This document shows, piece by piece, positions 1 to 8,534 of a DNA stretch of 53,628 nucleotides. A program made the translations under genes and the position numbers. Each line of letters opens with the position of its first letter. The first letter of the stretch is position 1. The notes below the pieces were generated by a model, which searched no databases, was not told the origin of the DNA, and saw only the letters and a program-made list of their open reading frames with translations. Where the stretch lies: positions 1 through 53,628 of the forward strand of contig NZ_JAFFPK010000003.1 in assembly GCF_017590215.1 (NCBI RefSeq), written 5' to 3'. The DNA comes from Clostridium sp. CCUG 7971 (GTDB lineage: Bacteria; Bacillota; Clostridia; Peptostreptococcales; Peptostreptococcaceae).

Positions 1-7
1 TTTTTAA

Positions 8-229
8 TTATTGTTGTTGTTTTCCTGCCATTTGTTGTTCAGCCATTTCAACTAATTTTTTAGTCATGTATCCACCTACATAACCATTCTCTCTAGCTGT
101 AAGGTTTCCTTTATCAACTTGTTGATAGTTAGTCATACCTAATTCATTAGCTATTTCTAATTTCATTTGGTTTAATGCTTGTTTAGCTCCTGGTACTACT
201 GTTTTGTTGTTGTTATTATTGCTTGCCAT
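8..229 (-). CDS. Small acid-soluble spore protein, alpha/beta type (SASP)
   Basis: A 73-residue protein of the alpha/beta SASP family, which coats and protects DNA in the spore core. The N-terminus is Asn-rich. The sequence KLEIANELG at residues 23-31 holds the site where the germination protease GPR normally cuts (after E25). The C-terminal half has the family's second conserved block, GNLTARENGYVGG, followed by a basic helix. The ATG is preceded by an AAGGT Shine-Dalgarno about 8 bases upstream. A sigma-G-like promoter lies upstream (269-298), as expected for forespore expression. The length is normal for the family. This is the clearest evidence in the window that the organism sporulates. 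Confidence 0.96.
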   Translation of the reverse strand: MASNNNNNKTVVPGAKQALNQMKLEIANELGMTNYQQVDKGNLTARENGYVGGYMTKKLVEMAEQQMAGKQQQ

Positions 230-268
230 GTTGATTACCTTCTTTCATTTAATTTTGTTTCTTGATAG

Positions 269-298
269 TATTATGTGAAATTATCATTTTTTCATTCA
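269..298 (-). promoter_or_regulatory. Sigma-G-like forespore promoter of the SASP gene
   Basis: On the minus strand TGAATG (293-298) and CATAATA (269-275) are separated by 17 bases. This fits the sigma-G pattern (GAATR near -35, CATNNTA at -10), and the promoter sits about 40 bases upstream of a SASP start codon. It is assigned by eye and by the identity of the gene. Confidence 0.65.
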
Positions 299-327
299 GG
301 TAATTTTTTACAATATTTATTTTTTTA

Positions 328-1554
328 TTAGCAATAATATCCAGCTAAGTATCCTGTAGAAAATGCAATTTGAAGATTAAATCCTCCTGTATATGCATCT
401 ACATCTATAACTTCACCTGCAAAGTATAAACCTTCTACTAATTTAGATTCCATAGTACTTGAGTTTATTTCATTTACCTTTACTCCACCTGAAGTTATTA
501 TAGCTTCTTCTATCGGTCTATATCTTTTTACTGTGAAAGTAAGATTCTTTAATAGTTTAACCAAATTTTTTCTTTGTTCTCTAGATATTTGATGAACTAC
601 CATTTCTTTATCTATATCACTTAAATCAATTATTATTGGTATTAATTTTTTTGGCAATAAGTCATCTAATGCTTTTTCAAATTTCTTATTAGTATACTTT
701 TGAAAATCCTTTTGAATTCTTTTATCTAACTTTTCTTCATCTAATGCAGGTTTTAAATCTATTACTATCTTATAGTTTTCTTTAGTAGTATCTTTCATTC
801 TACAACTAGCTGATTTTATTACAGGTCCATCAAGTCCAGATTTTGTAAATTCAAGTTCTCCAAAATCATCATATACTTTTTTATTTTTGCTATTATAAAC
901 TGTAATAGCTATATTTCTTAAAGATAATTTTTCAAGGTCTGATACAAATTTTTCCTGAACTTCTATTCCTATTAATGACGGCTTAGTATCTACTATAGTA
1001 TGTCCAAGAGATTTAGCAAAGTTATATCCATCTCCTGTTGAGCCAGTCAGTGGATAACTTAGCCCTCCTGTTGCAACTATAACAGCATCACATTTTATTT
1101 CTCTCTTATTTTTTAGTACTACTTTTTCTATTTTATTGTTTTTAGCTACTATTTTATCTACATTTGCATTCAACTCTAAATTTACTTTTTTATTTTTTAC
1201 TTGCTTTTCAAGAGCATTAGCAATATCGTGAGCTTTATCACTTTCTGGAAAAACTCTTTTTCCTCTTTCAGTTTTAGTTTTAACTCCTAAATTATTAAAC
1301 ATCTGAATTACATCATCATTTGTAAATGTATAAAATGCGCTATATAAAAATTTACCATTTGTAGGTACATTTTCTATTAATTCCTCTATATCACAGTCGC
1401 TAGTTATATTACATCTACCTTTTCCTGTTATAAGTATTTTTCTACCAACCCTATGGTTTTTTTCAAGAAGTATAACATCTAATCCTCTATCAGCTGCAAC
1501 TGATGCTGCAACCATTCCTGCTGCTCCTGCTCCTATTACTACTACTTTTTTCAA
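328..1554 (-). CDS. BaiN/HI0933-family NAD(P)/FAD-dependent oxidoreductase
   Basis: A 408-residue flavoprotein of the HI0933/YhiN family. The N-terminal dinucleotide-binding loop GAGAAG is at residues 8-13. The family signature GRKILITGKGRCN is near residues 37-49, and the C-terminal FAD-contacting block GLYFAGEVIDVDAYTGGFN is near residues 374-392. Start is a TTG with GAGGTGG 6 bases upstream; no better ATG is nearby. Related proteins are often annotated as aminoacetone oxidase or BaiN (bile-acid 7-dehydroxylation), but the physiological substrate cannot be read from sequence. It appears monocistronic, between the SASP and PAP2 genes, all on the minus strand. Confidence 0.93.
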   Translation of the reverse strand: MKKVVVIGAGAAGMVAASVAADRGLDVILLEKNHRVGRKILITGKGRCNITSDCDIEELIENVPTNGKFLYSAFYTFTNDDVIQMFNNLGVKTKTERGKRVFPESDKAHDIANALEKQVKNKKVNLELNANVDKIVAKNNKIEKVVLKNKREIKCDAVIVATGGLSYPLTGSTGDGYNFAKSLGHTIVDTKPSLIGIEVQEKFVSDLEKLSLRNIAITVYNSKNKKVYDDFGELEFTKSGLDGPVIKSASCRMKDTTKENYKIVIDLKPALDEEKLDKRIQKDFQKYTNKKFEKALDDLLPKKLIPIIIDLSDIDKEMVVHQISREQRKNLVKLLKNLTFTVKRYRPIEEAIITSGGVKVNEINSSTMESKLVEGLYFAGEVIDVDAYTGGFNLQIAFSTGYLAGYYC

Positions 1555-1590
1555 ATTTCCACCTCATATTTACGTATTTATATGTTAATT

Positions 1591-2493
1591 CTAATCTAGA
1601 TTAAGCATTTTAAATACAGCTGGAACTCCAGCAACTGCATAAAATACAACTAGAGCATATCTTATATAATCAAATATATAACTACTTGGCATTATGTATT
1701 TTAATCCTACATAAGCTAAAGCTAGTGTTGATATACCTATAATTAATCTATATAAATTTATAATTAATCTACTTTTATTTTTTCTTGATTTATTAGATTT
1801 CCCACTGAAATCTATTTTTTTATTAGTTTGTCCGGTTTCGAACTTTATAAACTTGTCCTCAACTATATACCCCAGTATAAATCCTGTAAGTAGTCCAAGT
1901 ATTTTTATATACTCTGTACTATTTACTAAATATACTGCTGCTGCAAATGGTATTAGTAATAAGAAAAGTACTCCATATGATTTGTTATTATCTACATAAT
2001 CAAATACTTTACCAAGGAAAATAGTAAATACTATCCCAAATATCCATCCACAAAGTACATCTATTGGCCAATGTACTGCTAAATATAATCTAGATATGCC
2101 TATACCTAGAATCATTATTATTCCTAATATATAAACCCAACTATTTTTAAATATAGTCATTATACTTACCCAAAATGTTGTTGCACTTTGAGTATGTCCG
2201 CTTGGGAAAGAGTATCCTGTTGCAGTTGATGTACGCATAGAATCTATCCCTTTTATACCTATTGGTCTTGGTGCTCTTACAAATTCTTTTACTGCTGTAT
2301 TTAAAGTTATATTTCCAACTAAAGCAAATAGTATTTTTTGACCATATTTTTTATTAATACACCAATACATTGTCGCCGTAAATAATACTAATACTGGCAA
2401 TTCTGTACTTATTGTAAATATTAAAAATACTACATTTAAAATTGGATTTCTTATACTTTGAAAAAATTGTAATATACTTAATTGAATATCCAT
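1591..2493 (-). CDS. PAP2-family membrane phosphatase
   Basis: A 300-residue integral membrane protein with all three parts of the PAP2 phosphatase signature: KEFVRAPRP (69-77), PSGH (97-100) and SRLYLAVHWPID (134-145), whose His residues form the catalytic pair. Several hydrophobic segments surround them. A basic, hydrophilic loop near residues 225-242 precedes two more membrane segments. Members dephosphorylate lipid phosphates such as undecaprenyl pyrophosphate or phosphatidic acid. Because the window is rich in undecaprenyl-linked synthesis, C55-PP recycling is a reasonable but unproven role. The start ATG follows AGGAGG. It lies 37 bases upstream of the flavoprotein gene and may be co-transcribed with it. 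Confidence 0.93.
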   Translation of the reverse strand: MDIQLSILQFFQSIRNPILNVVFLIFTISTELPVLVLFTATMYWCINKKYGQKILFALVGNITLNTAVKEFVRAPRPIGIKGIDSMRTSTATGYSFPSGHTQSATTFWVSIMTIFKNSWVYILGIIMILGIGISRLYLAVHWPIDVLCGWIFGIVFTIFLGKVFDYVDNNKSYGVLFLLLIPFAAAVYLVNSTEYIKILGLLTGFILGYIVEDKFIKFETGQTNKKIDFSGKSNKSRKNKSRLIINLYRLIIGISTLALAYVGLKYIMPSSYIFDYIRYALVVFYAVAGVPAVFKMLNLD

Positions 2494-2621
2494 AGCATTA
2501 TCCTCCTGTTTAATTCTCTCTTATGCAATTATACCTAAATTTTCATTATAAATACATACCTTTATACAATAAACATTCACTTCCTCACATACATTTTTCA
2601 AATATTTATATATACAAAATA

Positions 2622-2647
2622 AGCACTAATCTATTTAGATTAGTGCT
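2622..2647 (-). terminator. Terminator downstream of hpt
   Basis: A perfect hairpin (11-bp arms AGCACTAATCT/AGATTAGTGCT, 4-base loop) followed on the minus strand by TTATTTT. It lies 34 bases past the hpt stop codon. Confidence 0.75.
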
Positions 2648-2680
2648 CTATAAAAATTAACTTTTAGAAATTTAATGTTT

Positions 2681-3202
2681 CTACTCTCCTACTACTCCTA
2701 TATATGGTAGATTTCTGTACTTTTCAGCCCAGTCAATTCCATATCCTACTATGAATTTATCTTCTATAACAAATCCTACGTAGTCTACTGGTATATTAGC
2801 CGTTCTTCTTTGAGGCTTATCTAATAATGTACATATTTTTAATTCTTTTGGATTTCTAGTTTGAAGTGCTGCAACTAAATTGCTTAGAGTTAAACCAGAA
2901 TCTATTATATCTTCGACGATTAATACGTTTTTTCCTTCTATATCAACGTCTAAATCTTTTAAAATTTTTACAGTTCCTGAACTTTCAGTTGAATTACCAT
3001 AACTTGAAACACTCATGAAATCTATATTTACATCTAAGTTTATTTTTCTTATTAAATCAGATACAAATACACTTGCACCTTTAAGTATACCTACTACTAA
3101 TAAAGATTGTCCTTCAAAATCTTTTTCTATTTGTTTAGCTAGTTCACTTACCTTTTTAGCTAATTCTTCTTCAGATATCATTACTTCTGTAATTTTTAAC
3201 AT
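2681..3202 (-). CDS. hpt: Hypoxanthine phosphoribosyltransferase
   Basis: A 173-residue purine-salvage enzyme that makes IMP or GMP from hypoxanthine or guanine and PRPP in the cytoplasm. The PRPP-binding loop VEDIIDSGLT lies at residues 96-105, with the acidic pair of type I phosphoribosyltransferases. KGAS (41-44) is the PPi loop, and the hood/C-terminal segment ends near FIVGYGIDWAEKYRNLPYIG. Length is typical for bacterial Hpt. AGGAGG precedes the ATG. It is a single gene with its own terminator and is divergent from the unknown gene at 3408. Confidence 0.97.
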   Translation of the reverse strand: MLKITEVMISEEELAKKVSELAKQIEKDFEGQSLLVVGILKGASVFVSDLIRKINLDVNIDFMSVSSYGNSTESSGTVKILKDLDVDIEGKNVLIVEDIIDSGLTLSNLVAALQTRNPKELKICTLLDKPQRRTANIPVDYVGFVIEDKFIVGYGIDWAEKYRNLPYIGVVGE

Positions 3203-3407
3203 AGTAATCCTCCTATTTTCCGTATGTTATGACATAACGATTATATCATACTTTACACTTATTTAGAATATTTTTTTATTTTTTAGTATTATAATTCGTA
3301 TATATAAATTTATTTTTAAATATCTTATTTATTTCTACGATATATATTATAATTATATATATTACAACTATATATACTGAATTTATAAAAATAGGAGTGT
3401 ATTTTTT

Positions 3408-3884
3408 ATGTTTTTGACACAAAATGATTTAAAATTACTTTTACATTCAATTGAAAGTAAAACTACAACTATGGATGAAAATATAGATAATTGGAGTTTT
3501 ATATATAATGAACTTCTTACAAAATTGGATGAATATAGTGAAAGAGAAGCTAAAGAATATAATTTAAATGACTTAAAATGTGGCTGTGTAGAAGCTAGCA
3601 AATTATATTTCCATTTAAAAGATAGAAATTTCTTTACTAATTTATTTCTTAATTTAAAAAATGAAGAAATAAAAGATTTATTTTGGAAGGTTTTAACTGA
3701 TTCCGAAAATAACTTATGCAATTATCATACTATAATATTAGATAATTCTAACTCTAACTTAGGTAATATATTAAATACTATGTCTTGTAAGGGTGTTGAA
3801 TTTTATTATAAAACTTTCGATGAGTTAGTCTTTACTTCAAAAGATTTTGAAAAAGTATATGAAAGCTATAATTTAGATATATAA
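3408..3884 (+). CDS. Hypothetical protein, 158 aa
   Basis: I do not recognise the family. The protein is acidic and rich in Asn, Leu and Lys, with no signal peptide or membrane segment. It is probably mostly helical in its first two thirds. Three cysteines are clustered or scattered (C-G-C near residue 60, one near residue 125). The ATG is preceded by TAGGAGTG at good spacing, and codon use resembles the neighbours, so I believe it is real. It is divergent from hpt and 99 bases upstream of the CobD-like gene, separated from it by a GC-rich intergenic repeat. Confidence 0.7.
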   Translation: MFLTQNDLKLLLHSIESKTTTMDENIDNWSFIYNELLTKLDEYSEREAKEYNLNDLKCGCVEASKLYFHLKDRNFFTNLFLNLKNEEIKDLFWKVLTDSENNLCNYHTIILDNSNSNLGNILNTMSCKGVEFYYKTFDELVFTSKDFEKVYESYNLDI

Positions 3885-3904
3885 TTAGTTTATATATAAA
3901 AAAT

Positions 3905-3950
3905 TAGCTTCACTCATGTCGCCAACGACTTCGTCCGTTGCTCAAACTTA
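3905..3950. repeat. GC-rich mosaic intergenic repeat, short copy
   Basis: On the minus strand it reads TTTGAGCAACGGACGAAGTC followed at once by GTTGGCGACATGAGTGAAGC. Both blocks recur in the long copy at 25262-25391, where about 60 bases separate them, so this copy looks like an internally deleted version. Its GC content is well above the surrounding AT-rich spacer. Confidence 0.65.
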
Positions 3951-3982
3951 GATGTTAGTATTTTTAAATGGGAGGTGCTTTT

Positions 3983-5065
3983 ATGCAAAATGTTAACCAT
4001 GGAGCAAATTTATATGACTTATCAAAACAATATGGCTTTTCAAAGGATGAATTTATGGATTTTAGCTCAAATATAAATCCATTTGGTTCATCAAAGGCTG
4101 CTAAAGATTATATTATTAAAAACATTGATATGGTATCTAGATATCCAGATCCAAGCTATTTAAGCTTAAAATCGTCTATATCAAGTTATTGTAACTGTTT
4201 AAAAGATAATATCGTCCTTGGTAGTGGTGCAACAGAATTAATATCTGCTTTTATAAAAACTGTAAACCCTAAAAAGTCTTTATTAATTGTACCTGTTTAT
4301 TCTGAATATGAAAAAGAACTAAAAAAAATCAATTGTGATATAACAAAGTATTTTTCAAAAACAGAAAATAATTTTAAAATAGATATAAATAATCTTGTAG
4401 AAACTATTAATAAAGATAACTACGATTTAGTGGTTATATGTAATCCTAACAATCCTACTGGCTTTACTTTTTCTAGAGATGAAATGGAAGCGCTTTCAAA
4501 ATCTATTAATAGTTTTGTTATGATAGACGAAACTTACATAGAATTTACAAATACAGATGTCTACTCTTCTACTTCTTTAGTAGATAAATACGATAATCTA
4601 TTTATTATAAGAGGAACTTCAAAATTTTTCTCAACACCTGGTATTAGACTTGGATATGGACTTATATCTAATAAAAATATTAAAGAAGGTATAAACTCTA
4701 ATTTAGATTTATGGAATATAAATATATTTGCATCTATTATGGGTGAAATTATGTTTACTGATAATGAATTTATATATGATACAGTTAATTTAATGACTAA
4801 TGAAAGAAATTATTTAATAAATAAGCTTTGCTCTATAAAACAATTAGAAGTTTATGAAACTCAAGGTAATTTTATTTTATGCAAAATAAAATCAAAATCA
4901 TTAACTGCTAAAGAGCTTCGAGAAAAATTAATTCCACAAAAAATTATTATCAGAGATTGTTCATCTTTCGAAGGGTTAGATGAGTTTTTCTTTAGAGTTT
5001 GTATTTTAAAACCTGATGAAAATAGATTACTTATAGATTGCTTAAATAAAGAATTTAAAATATAG
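3983..5065 (+). CDS. CobD/HisC-like pyridoxal-phosphate aminotransferase or decarboxylase
   Basis: A 360-residue fold-type I PLP enzyme. The N-terminus (NHGANLYDLSKQYG, then DFSSNINPFG at 27-36) is characteristic of L-threonine-O-3-phosphate decarboxylase CobD. The closely related histidinol-phosphate aminotransferase HisC cannot be excluded. PLP-contacting features are NPNNPTG (154-160), D182 in MIDETY, and the Schiff-base lysine K214 in RGTSKFF. I chose the ATG at 3983 because GGGAGGTG precedes it; an in-frame ATG at 3968 lies inside that Shine-Dalgarno. No cobalamin or histidine genes are adjacent, so it is an orphan here. It is followed by its own terminator. Confidence 0.88.
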   Translation: MQNVNHGANLYDLSKQYGFSKDEFMDFSSNINPFGSSKAAKDYIIKNIDMVSRYPDPSYLSLKSSISSYCNCLKDNIVLGSGATELISAFIKTVNPKKSLLIVPVYSEYEKELKKINCDITKYFSKTENNFKIDINNLVETINKDNYDLVVICNPNNPTGFTFSRDEMEALSKSINSFVMIDETYIEFTNTDVYSSTSLVDKYDNLFIIRGTSKFFSTPGIRLGYGLISNKNIKEGINSNLDLWNINIFASIMGEIMFTDNEFIYDTVNLMTNERNYLINKLCSIKQLEVYETQGNFILCKIKSKSLTAKELREKLIPQKIIIRDCSSFEGLDEFFFRVCILKPDENRLLIDCLNKEFKI

Positions 5066-5073
5066 TTATATAT

Positions 5074-5106
5074 AAAAAACTATCTCATATAAGAGATAGT
5101 TTTTTA
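5074..5106 (+). terminator. Terminator of the CobD-like gene
   Basis: AAAAAACTATCTC and GAGATAGTTTTTT form a hairpin with a 6-base loop ending in a T run, 8 bases after the stop codon. Confidence 0.85.
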
Positions 5107-5124
5107 TTAGTTTTACCATAACTA

Positions 5125-5165
5125 AAAATGGGTATTTCATTAATAATTAATGAAATACCCATTTT
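5125..5165 (-). terminator. Terminator of the DAACS symporter gene
   Basis: A long hairpin (arms AAAATGGGTATTTCATTA and its complement) that on the minus strand ends in TTTTTA. It lies just past the symporter stop and may also work for the plus strand. Confidence 0.8.
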
Positions 5166-5187
5166 CTATATTTAGCTTAAATTCAAA

Positions 5188-6381
5188 TTAAGCAGTTTTT
5201 TTAACTGATTTTGAGTTTATATGATCCACTACTACAGCTATTGCGTTATCTCCTGATACGTTTGCAGCTGTTCCGAAACTATCTTGAGTTAAGTATAGAG
5301 CTATCATTAAACTTGCAAGTCCACCATCTGATGGTATACCTATCATTGGTAAGAATGGAAGTGCACTCATTATTGCTCCACCTGGTGCTCCTGGTGCTGC
5401 AACCATTGCTATTCCTAACATTAATATGAAAGGTAATATAGTTGATATACTATGATCCATACCATTCATCATTAATACCGCAACAGCAAATGATGTAACT
5501 GATATTATACTTCCTGATAAGTGAATTGTTGCACATAAAGGTACACAGAATTCTCTTATTTCTTTACTAACTCCATTTTTAGAAGCACATTCTACGTTTA
5601 CTGGTATAGTAGCTGCTGAAGATTGAGTTCCTACAGCTGTTAAGTAACCTGGTATTTGGTTCTTTAACATCTTGAAAGGATTCTTTCCTGATATAGCTCC
5701 TGCTGCTGTAAATTGTATAGTTAAGTATATTAAGTGTAGAGGTATTACTACTAAGTAAACCTTCCAGAATACTCCTAATATAGACCAAACTTGTCCTGCT
5801 TTAGTTATATTGGCAAATGTTCCTGCTATATATAATGGTAATAATGGTATTATTATTGTTGATAATGTCTTTGTTACTATCTCTTGGAATTCTTGAGACA
5901 TTTTATATAATGTTTCACCTTTTCCATTGTTTCTTAAAGCTGATATTCCAAGACCTAACATGAATGCAAATACTATTGCTGCTGTTACATCAACCATTGG
6001 TGCTAATGGTATAGTGAATATCGGAGATAACAATCCAGCTTCTGGATCTCCTATTTGTCTTGCAGCATCTGCACCTATGAAAGATGGGAATATGAATGAT
6101 GCCACTGCGAAAGCTAAAAGACCAGCAACTACTGTTGATCCGTAAGCTATTCCTGTAGTTATACCTAATAATTTCCCTGCCCCTGTTGCTAAGTCAGCTA
6201 TACCTGCAGTTACGAATCCGATTATTATAAATGGTATTACGAACTTTAAGAAAGCTGAGAATAAAGTACTTGCTGTTACTAATATTTTTACGGCCATTTC
6301 TGGTGCGTAAGAACCGATTAATATACCGGCTATGATACCCATGATTAACTTAGGAACTAATCCTATTTTCTTTTTCTTCAT
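5188..6381 (-). CDS. Dicarboxylate/amino-acid:cation symporter (DAACS family, SstT-like)
   Basis: A 397-residue secondary transporter that couples uptake of an amino acid or dicarboxylate to Na+ or H+. The basic N-terminus KKKKIG leads into multiple membrane helices. The family's serine-rich re-entrant loop GTQSSAATIPVN lies near residues 252-263, with the C-terminal loop QDSFGTAANVSGDNA near 368-382. These correspond to hairpins HP1 and HP2 in glutamate-transporter homologues. The substrate (glutamate/aspartate or serine/threonine) is not decided by sequence. GAGAGGAG precedes the ATG. It is a single gene with its own terminator. Confidence 0.92.
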   Translation of the reverse strand: MKKKKIGLVPKLIMGIIAGILIGSYAPEMAVKILVTASTLFSAFLKFVIPFIIIGFVTAGIADLATGAGKLLGITTGIAYGSTVVAGLLAFAVASFIFPSFIGADAARQIGDPEAGLLSPIFTIPLAPMVDVTAAIVFAFMLGLGISALRNNGKGETLYKMSQEFQEIVTKTLSTIIIPLLPLYIAGTFANITKAGQVWSILGVFWKVYLVVIPLHLIYLTIQFTAAGAISGKNPFKMLKNQIPGYLTAVGTQSSAATIPVNVECASKNGVSKEIREFCVPLCATIHLSGSIISVTSFAVAVLMMNGMDHSISTILPFILMLGIAMVAAPGAPGGAIMSALPFLPMIGIPSDGGLASLMIALYLTQDSFGTAANVSGDNAIAVVVDHINSKSVKKTA

Positions 6382-6608
6382 ATGATATTACTCCTCTCAA
6401 GTTATTTTGTCTAACCTTTCCCCACATCTATAATAATCTCTTCTACATAAAAAGTCAACGTTTTCCCTAATATTTTAAGTTTATTTATTTTTTAATGTAT
6501 TTTTATAATGTTTTTTGGGTATTTCGGTTTAAAAACATCGTTTTCCATATTGAATTTTCAGATTTATCTAATTTTTCACAAACATTTTTTTGTAAAATAT
6601 TTATATAA

Positions 6609-6635
6609 AAAGTAGCGAAAATCATTCGCTACTCT
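6609..6635 (-). terminator. Terminator overlapping the end of the YkvA-like gene
   Basis: AGTAGCGAA and TTCGCTACT form a 9-bp stem with a 5-base loop, followed on the minus strand by TTTTTATA. The stem begins inside the last codons of the gene. Confidence 0.75.
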
Positions 6636-7006
6636 TTGTCATTTTTTATATGAAAATTTACACCTTCAATTATATTCGGATCAATGTTTTCTTTTATACT
6701 TTTTTTATATTTCGCTAATTCTTCATTAACAATTCCTAAACTCCAAACCACTACTAATATATCATCTATAAATCCAAATATACCAGTTATCATTTCTGGT
6801 ATAAAATCTATTCCAGATACCATATATAAAATTGCGATTCCTAGAGAAAATATTACTTTAAACTTACTAATTATACTAACATTTCTATCTGTAATAAAAT
6901 CTGGTATGCTAAATATGTTTATAATAAAAAGTAATCCAAACTTAGCATTTTTAAATCTTACTAATATCCTTTTTAATCCATCTAAAAGAAAATCTATAAA
7001 TTTCAT
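6629..7006 (-). CDS. YkvA-like (DUF1232) small membrane protein
   Basis: A 125-residue protein. The DUF1232 core is visible in VSGIDFIPEMITGIFGFIDD (near residues 58-77), matching the family pattern SPIDLIPDFIP followed by GYLDD. The flanks are hydrophobic, suggesting membrane association. The C-terminus is charged and soluble. The function of the family is unknown; B. subtilis YkvA is the usual reference. An AGAGGTGAT Shine-Dalgarno lies about 15 bases before the ATG, somewhat far, and the only nearer ATG is closed by an immediate stop codon. It is monocistronic. Confidence 0.85.
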   Translation of the reverse strand: MKFIDFLLDGLKRILVRFKNAKFGLLFIINIFSIPDFITDRNVSIISKFKVIFSLGIAILYMVSGIDFIPEMITGIFGFIDDILVVVWSLGIVNEELAKYKKSIKENIDPNIIEGVNFHIKNDKE

Positions 7007-7127
7007 TATTTTTTCATATTTATCACCTCTATAAATACTATAGCTAATGCCGATTTCACAGGTCTTACTTAAAGTATATTATAGCTTATATATAGGTTTT
7101 AATAAATATGATAAATATTACAAATCA

Positions 7128-8132
7128 TTAAAGTAGATGTATTCCAGCTTCGCTACATTCTTCTATCATATCTTTTGGCCATATTCCTACTTGAACTTCA
7201 CCTATATGTGCTTTATTTAAGAAGTACATACATATTCTAGATTGACCTATTCCCCCACCTATAGTGTATGGTAATTCTCCATTTAATAAAGCTTTATGAT
7301 AGTCTAATTTACGTCTTTCATCACAACCTGATACTCTTAATTGTCTATCTAAACTTTCTTCATCTACTCTTATTCCCATTGATGATAATTCTATTGCATT
7401 ATCTAATACTGGGTTATAGAAAAGTATATCTCCGTTTAAATCCCAATCATCATAGTCTGGACTTCTTCCATCATGTTTATCTCCTGTTGAAAGAACTCTT
7501 CCTATTTGCATTAAGAATACTGCACCTTTGTCTTTTACTATCTTATTTTCTCTTTCCTTTGGAGTTAATTCTGGATACATATCTAATAATTCTTGTGAAG
7601 TAATAAAAGTTATTTCTTCTGGTAAGACTCTCTTTATTTCTGGATATATACCACTAACATGTTGTTCTGTTTCTTTAAATACTCTATAAATTTTATTTAC
7701 TACTTCTTTTAAGGTTTCTTTATTACGATCACTTTTATCTATTATAACTTCCCAATCCCATTGGTCTACATATATAGAATGTATGTTATCTAATTCTTCA
7801 TCTTTTCTTATGGCGTTCATATCTGTGTATAGACCTTTTCCTGCCTCAAATCCATACTTTTTAAGAGCCATTCTTTTCCATTTAGCTAACGATTGAACAA
7901 TCTCTGCTTTTTTTCCCATATCAGGAACTTCAAAGCTTACAGCTTTTTCTATTCCATTTAAGTCATCGTTTGTACCTGATTCTGGTAGTACAAATAAAGG
8001 CGATGATACTCTTGTAAGTTTTAATTCTTCACCTAACCTCTTTTCAAAGAAATCCTTTAAATCTTTTATCGCTTGTTGAGTTTGTATTATTCCTAAACTA
8101 TTTTTATATTCTTTTGGTATCATTAAAGACAT
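7128..8132 (-). CDS. asnA: Aspartate-ammonia ligase (asparagine synthetase A)
   Basis: A 334-residue AsnA that makes asparagine from aspartate, ammonia and ATP. It has the class II aminoacyl-tRNA-synthetase fold. MIPKEYKNSLGIIQTQQAI at the N-terminus, VDQWDWEVII mid-protein, and the ATP-binding block GGGIGQSRICMYFLNKAHIG near the C-terminus are highly typical. I start at the ATG at 8132, which follows AAGGAGTG. The longer frame to 8183 would run into the T-box terminator. Length equals the family norm. Expression should be switched on by uncharged tRNA-Asn through the upstream T-box. Confidence 0.97.
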   Translation of the reverse strand: MSLMIPKEYKNSLGIIQTQQAIKDLKDFFEKRLGEELKLTRVSSPLFVLPESGTNDDLNGIEKAVSFEVPDMGKKAEIVQSLAKWKRMALKKYGFEAGKGLYTDMNAIRKDEELDNIHSIYVDQWDWEVIIDKSDRNKETLKEVVNKIYRVFKETEQHVSGIYPEIKRVLPEEITFITSQELLDMYPELTPKERENKIVKDKGAVFLMQIGRVLSTGDKHDGRSPDYDDWDLNGDILFYNPVLDNAIELSSMGIRVDEESLDRQLRVSGCDERRKLDYHKALLNGELPYTIGGGIGQSRICMYFLNKAHIGEVQVGIWPKDMIEECSEAGIHLL

Positions 8133-8183
8133 TTTTATTTCACTCCTTATATTATATTTTTTATAAAGCATGACGTCATACAA

Positions 8184-8499
8184 TAAAAAAAGCTTTCCAT
8201 CCCTATATTTAAAATATAGGGACGAAAAGCTATCATTTCCGCGGTACCACCCTGATTAACTTGAATAAATTCAAGTTCTCCTTATAATGTAGCGAGGTTT
8301 TAATCTCATTACATTCCAATTTGATAACGGTTTGGTTCCGTCTAAGCCTACTATCAAAACGAGATTTCGGTTAGCAACTCCAGGATGTTCTTCGATACAG
8401 ACTTCGTATTGGACTCTCACTATCACCAATTCGCTTTGACTACATTCTATATTTACTCTTCCCTTCAAAGTCTTTACTTTCTAAGCACTTATTTATGTT
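8184..8499 (-). promoter_or_regulatory. T-box riboswitch controlling asnA (probable tRNA-Asn specificity)
   Basis: The minus strand carries the canonical T-box sequence AGGGTGGTACCGCGG (8239-8253), whose bulge pairs with the tRNA CCA end. An intrinsic terminator follows (8184-8231: stem AGCTTTTCGTCCCTATA with its complement, then a T run). Upstream is a stem I region with GAACATCCTGGAGTTGC. The triplet AAC at 8370-8372, in GCTAACCGAA, sits where the specifier codon is expected and would read tRNA-Asn, matching the gene. The specifier is my inference from alignment in memory; the T-box itself is certain. Confidence 0.95.
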
Positions 8500-8505
8500 A
8501 TAGTA

Positions 8506-8534
8506 ATGATAATCTATCATTTTTTATCTGTCAA
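8506..8534 (-). promoter_or_regulatory. Sigma-A promoter of the asnA T-box transcript
   Basis: On the minus strand TTGACA (8529-8534) is a perfect -35. After exactly 17 bases comes TATCAT (8506-8511), a 5/6 match to the -10. Transcription would start near 8498-8500, just ahead of the stem I region. Confidence 0.8.

Noticed and set aside
3983-5065. Cobalamin or histidine biosynthesis cluster around the CobD/HisC-like gene
   Set aside because: The flanking genes are an unknown protein and an amino-acid symporter. No cob, cbi or his genes are present, so pathway membership cannot be claimed from context.
7041-7056. A 16-base identity (TAGCTAATGCCGATTT) with 49634-49649
   Set aside because: Matches of this length are expected by chance in about 54 kb of AT-rich DNA, and the flanks do not extend the match.
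8271-8468. A 65-codon open frame on the minus strand
   Set aside because: It lies entirely inside the asnA T-box leader and is produced by the structured RNA sequence. It has no ribosome site and no plausible protein character.
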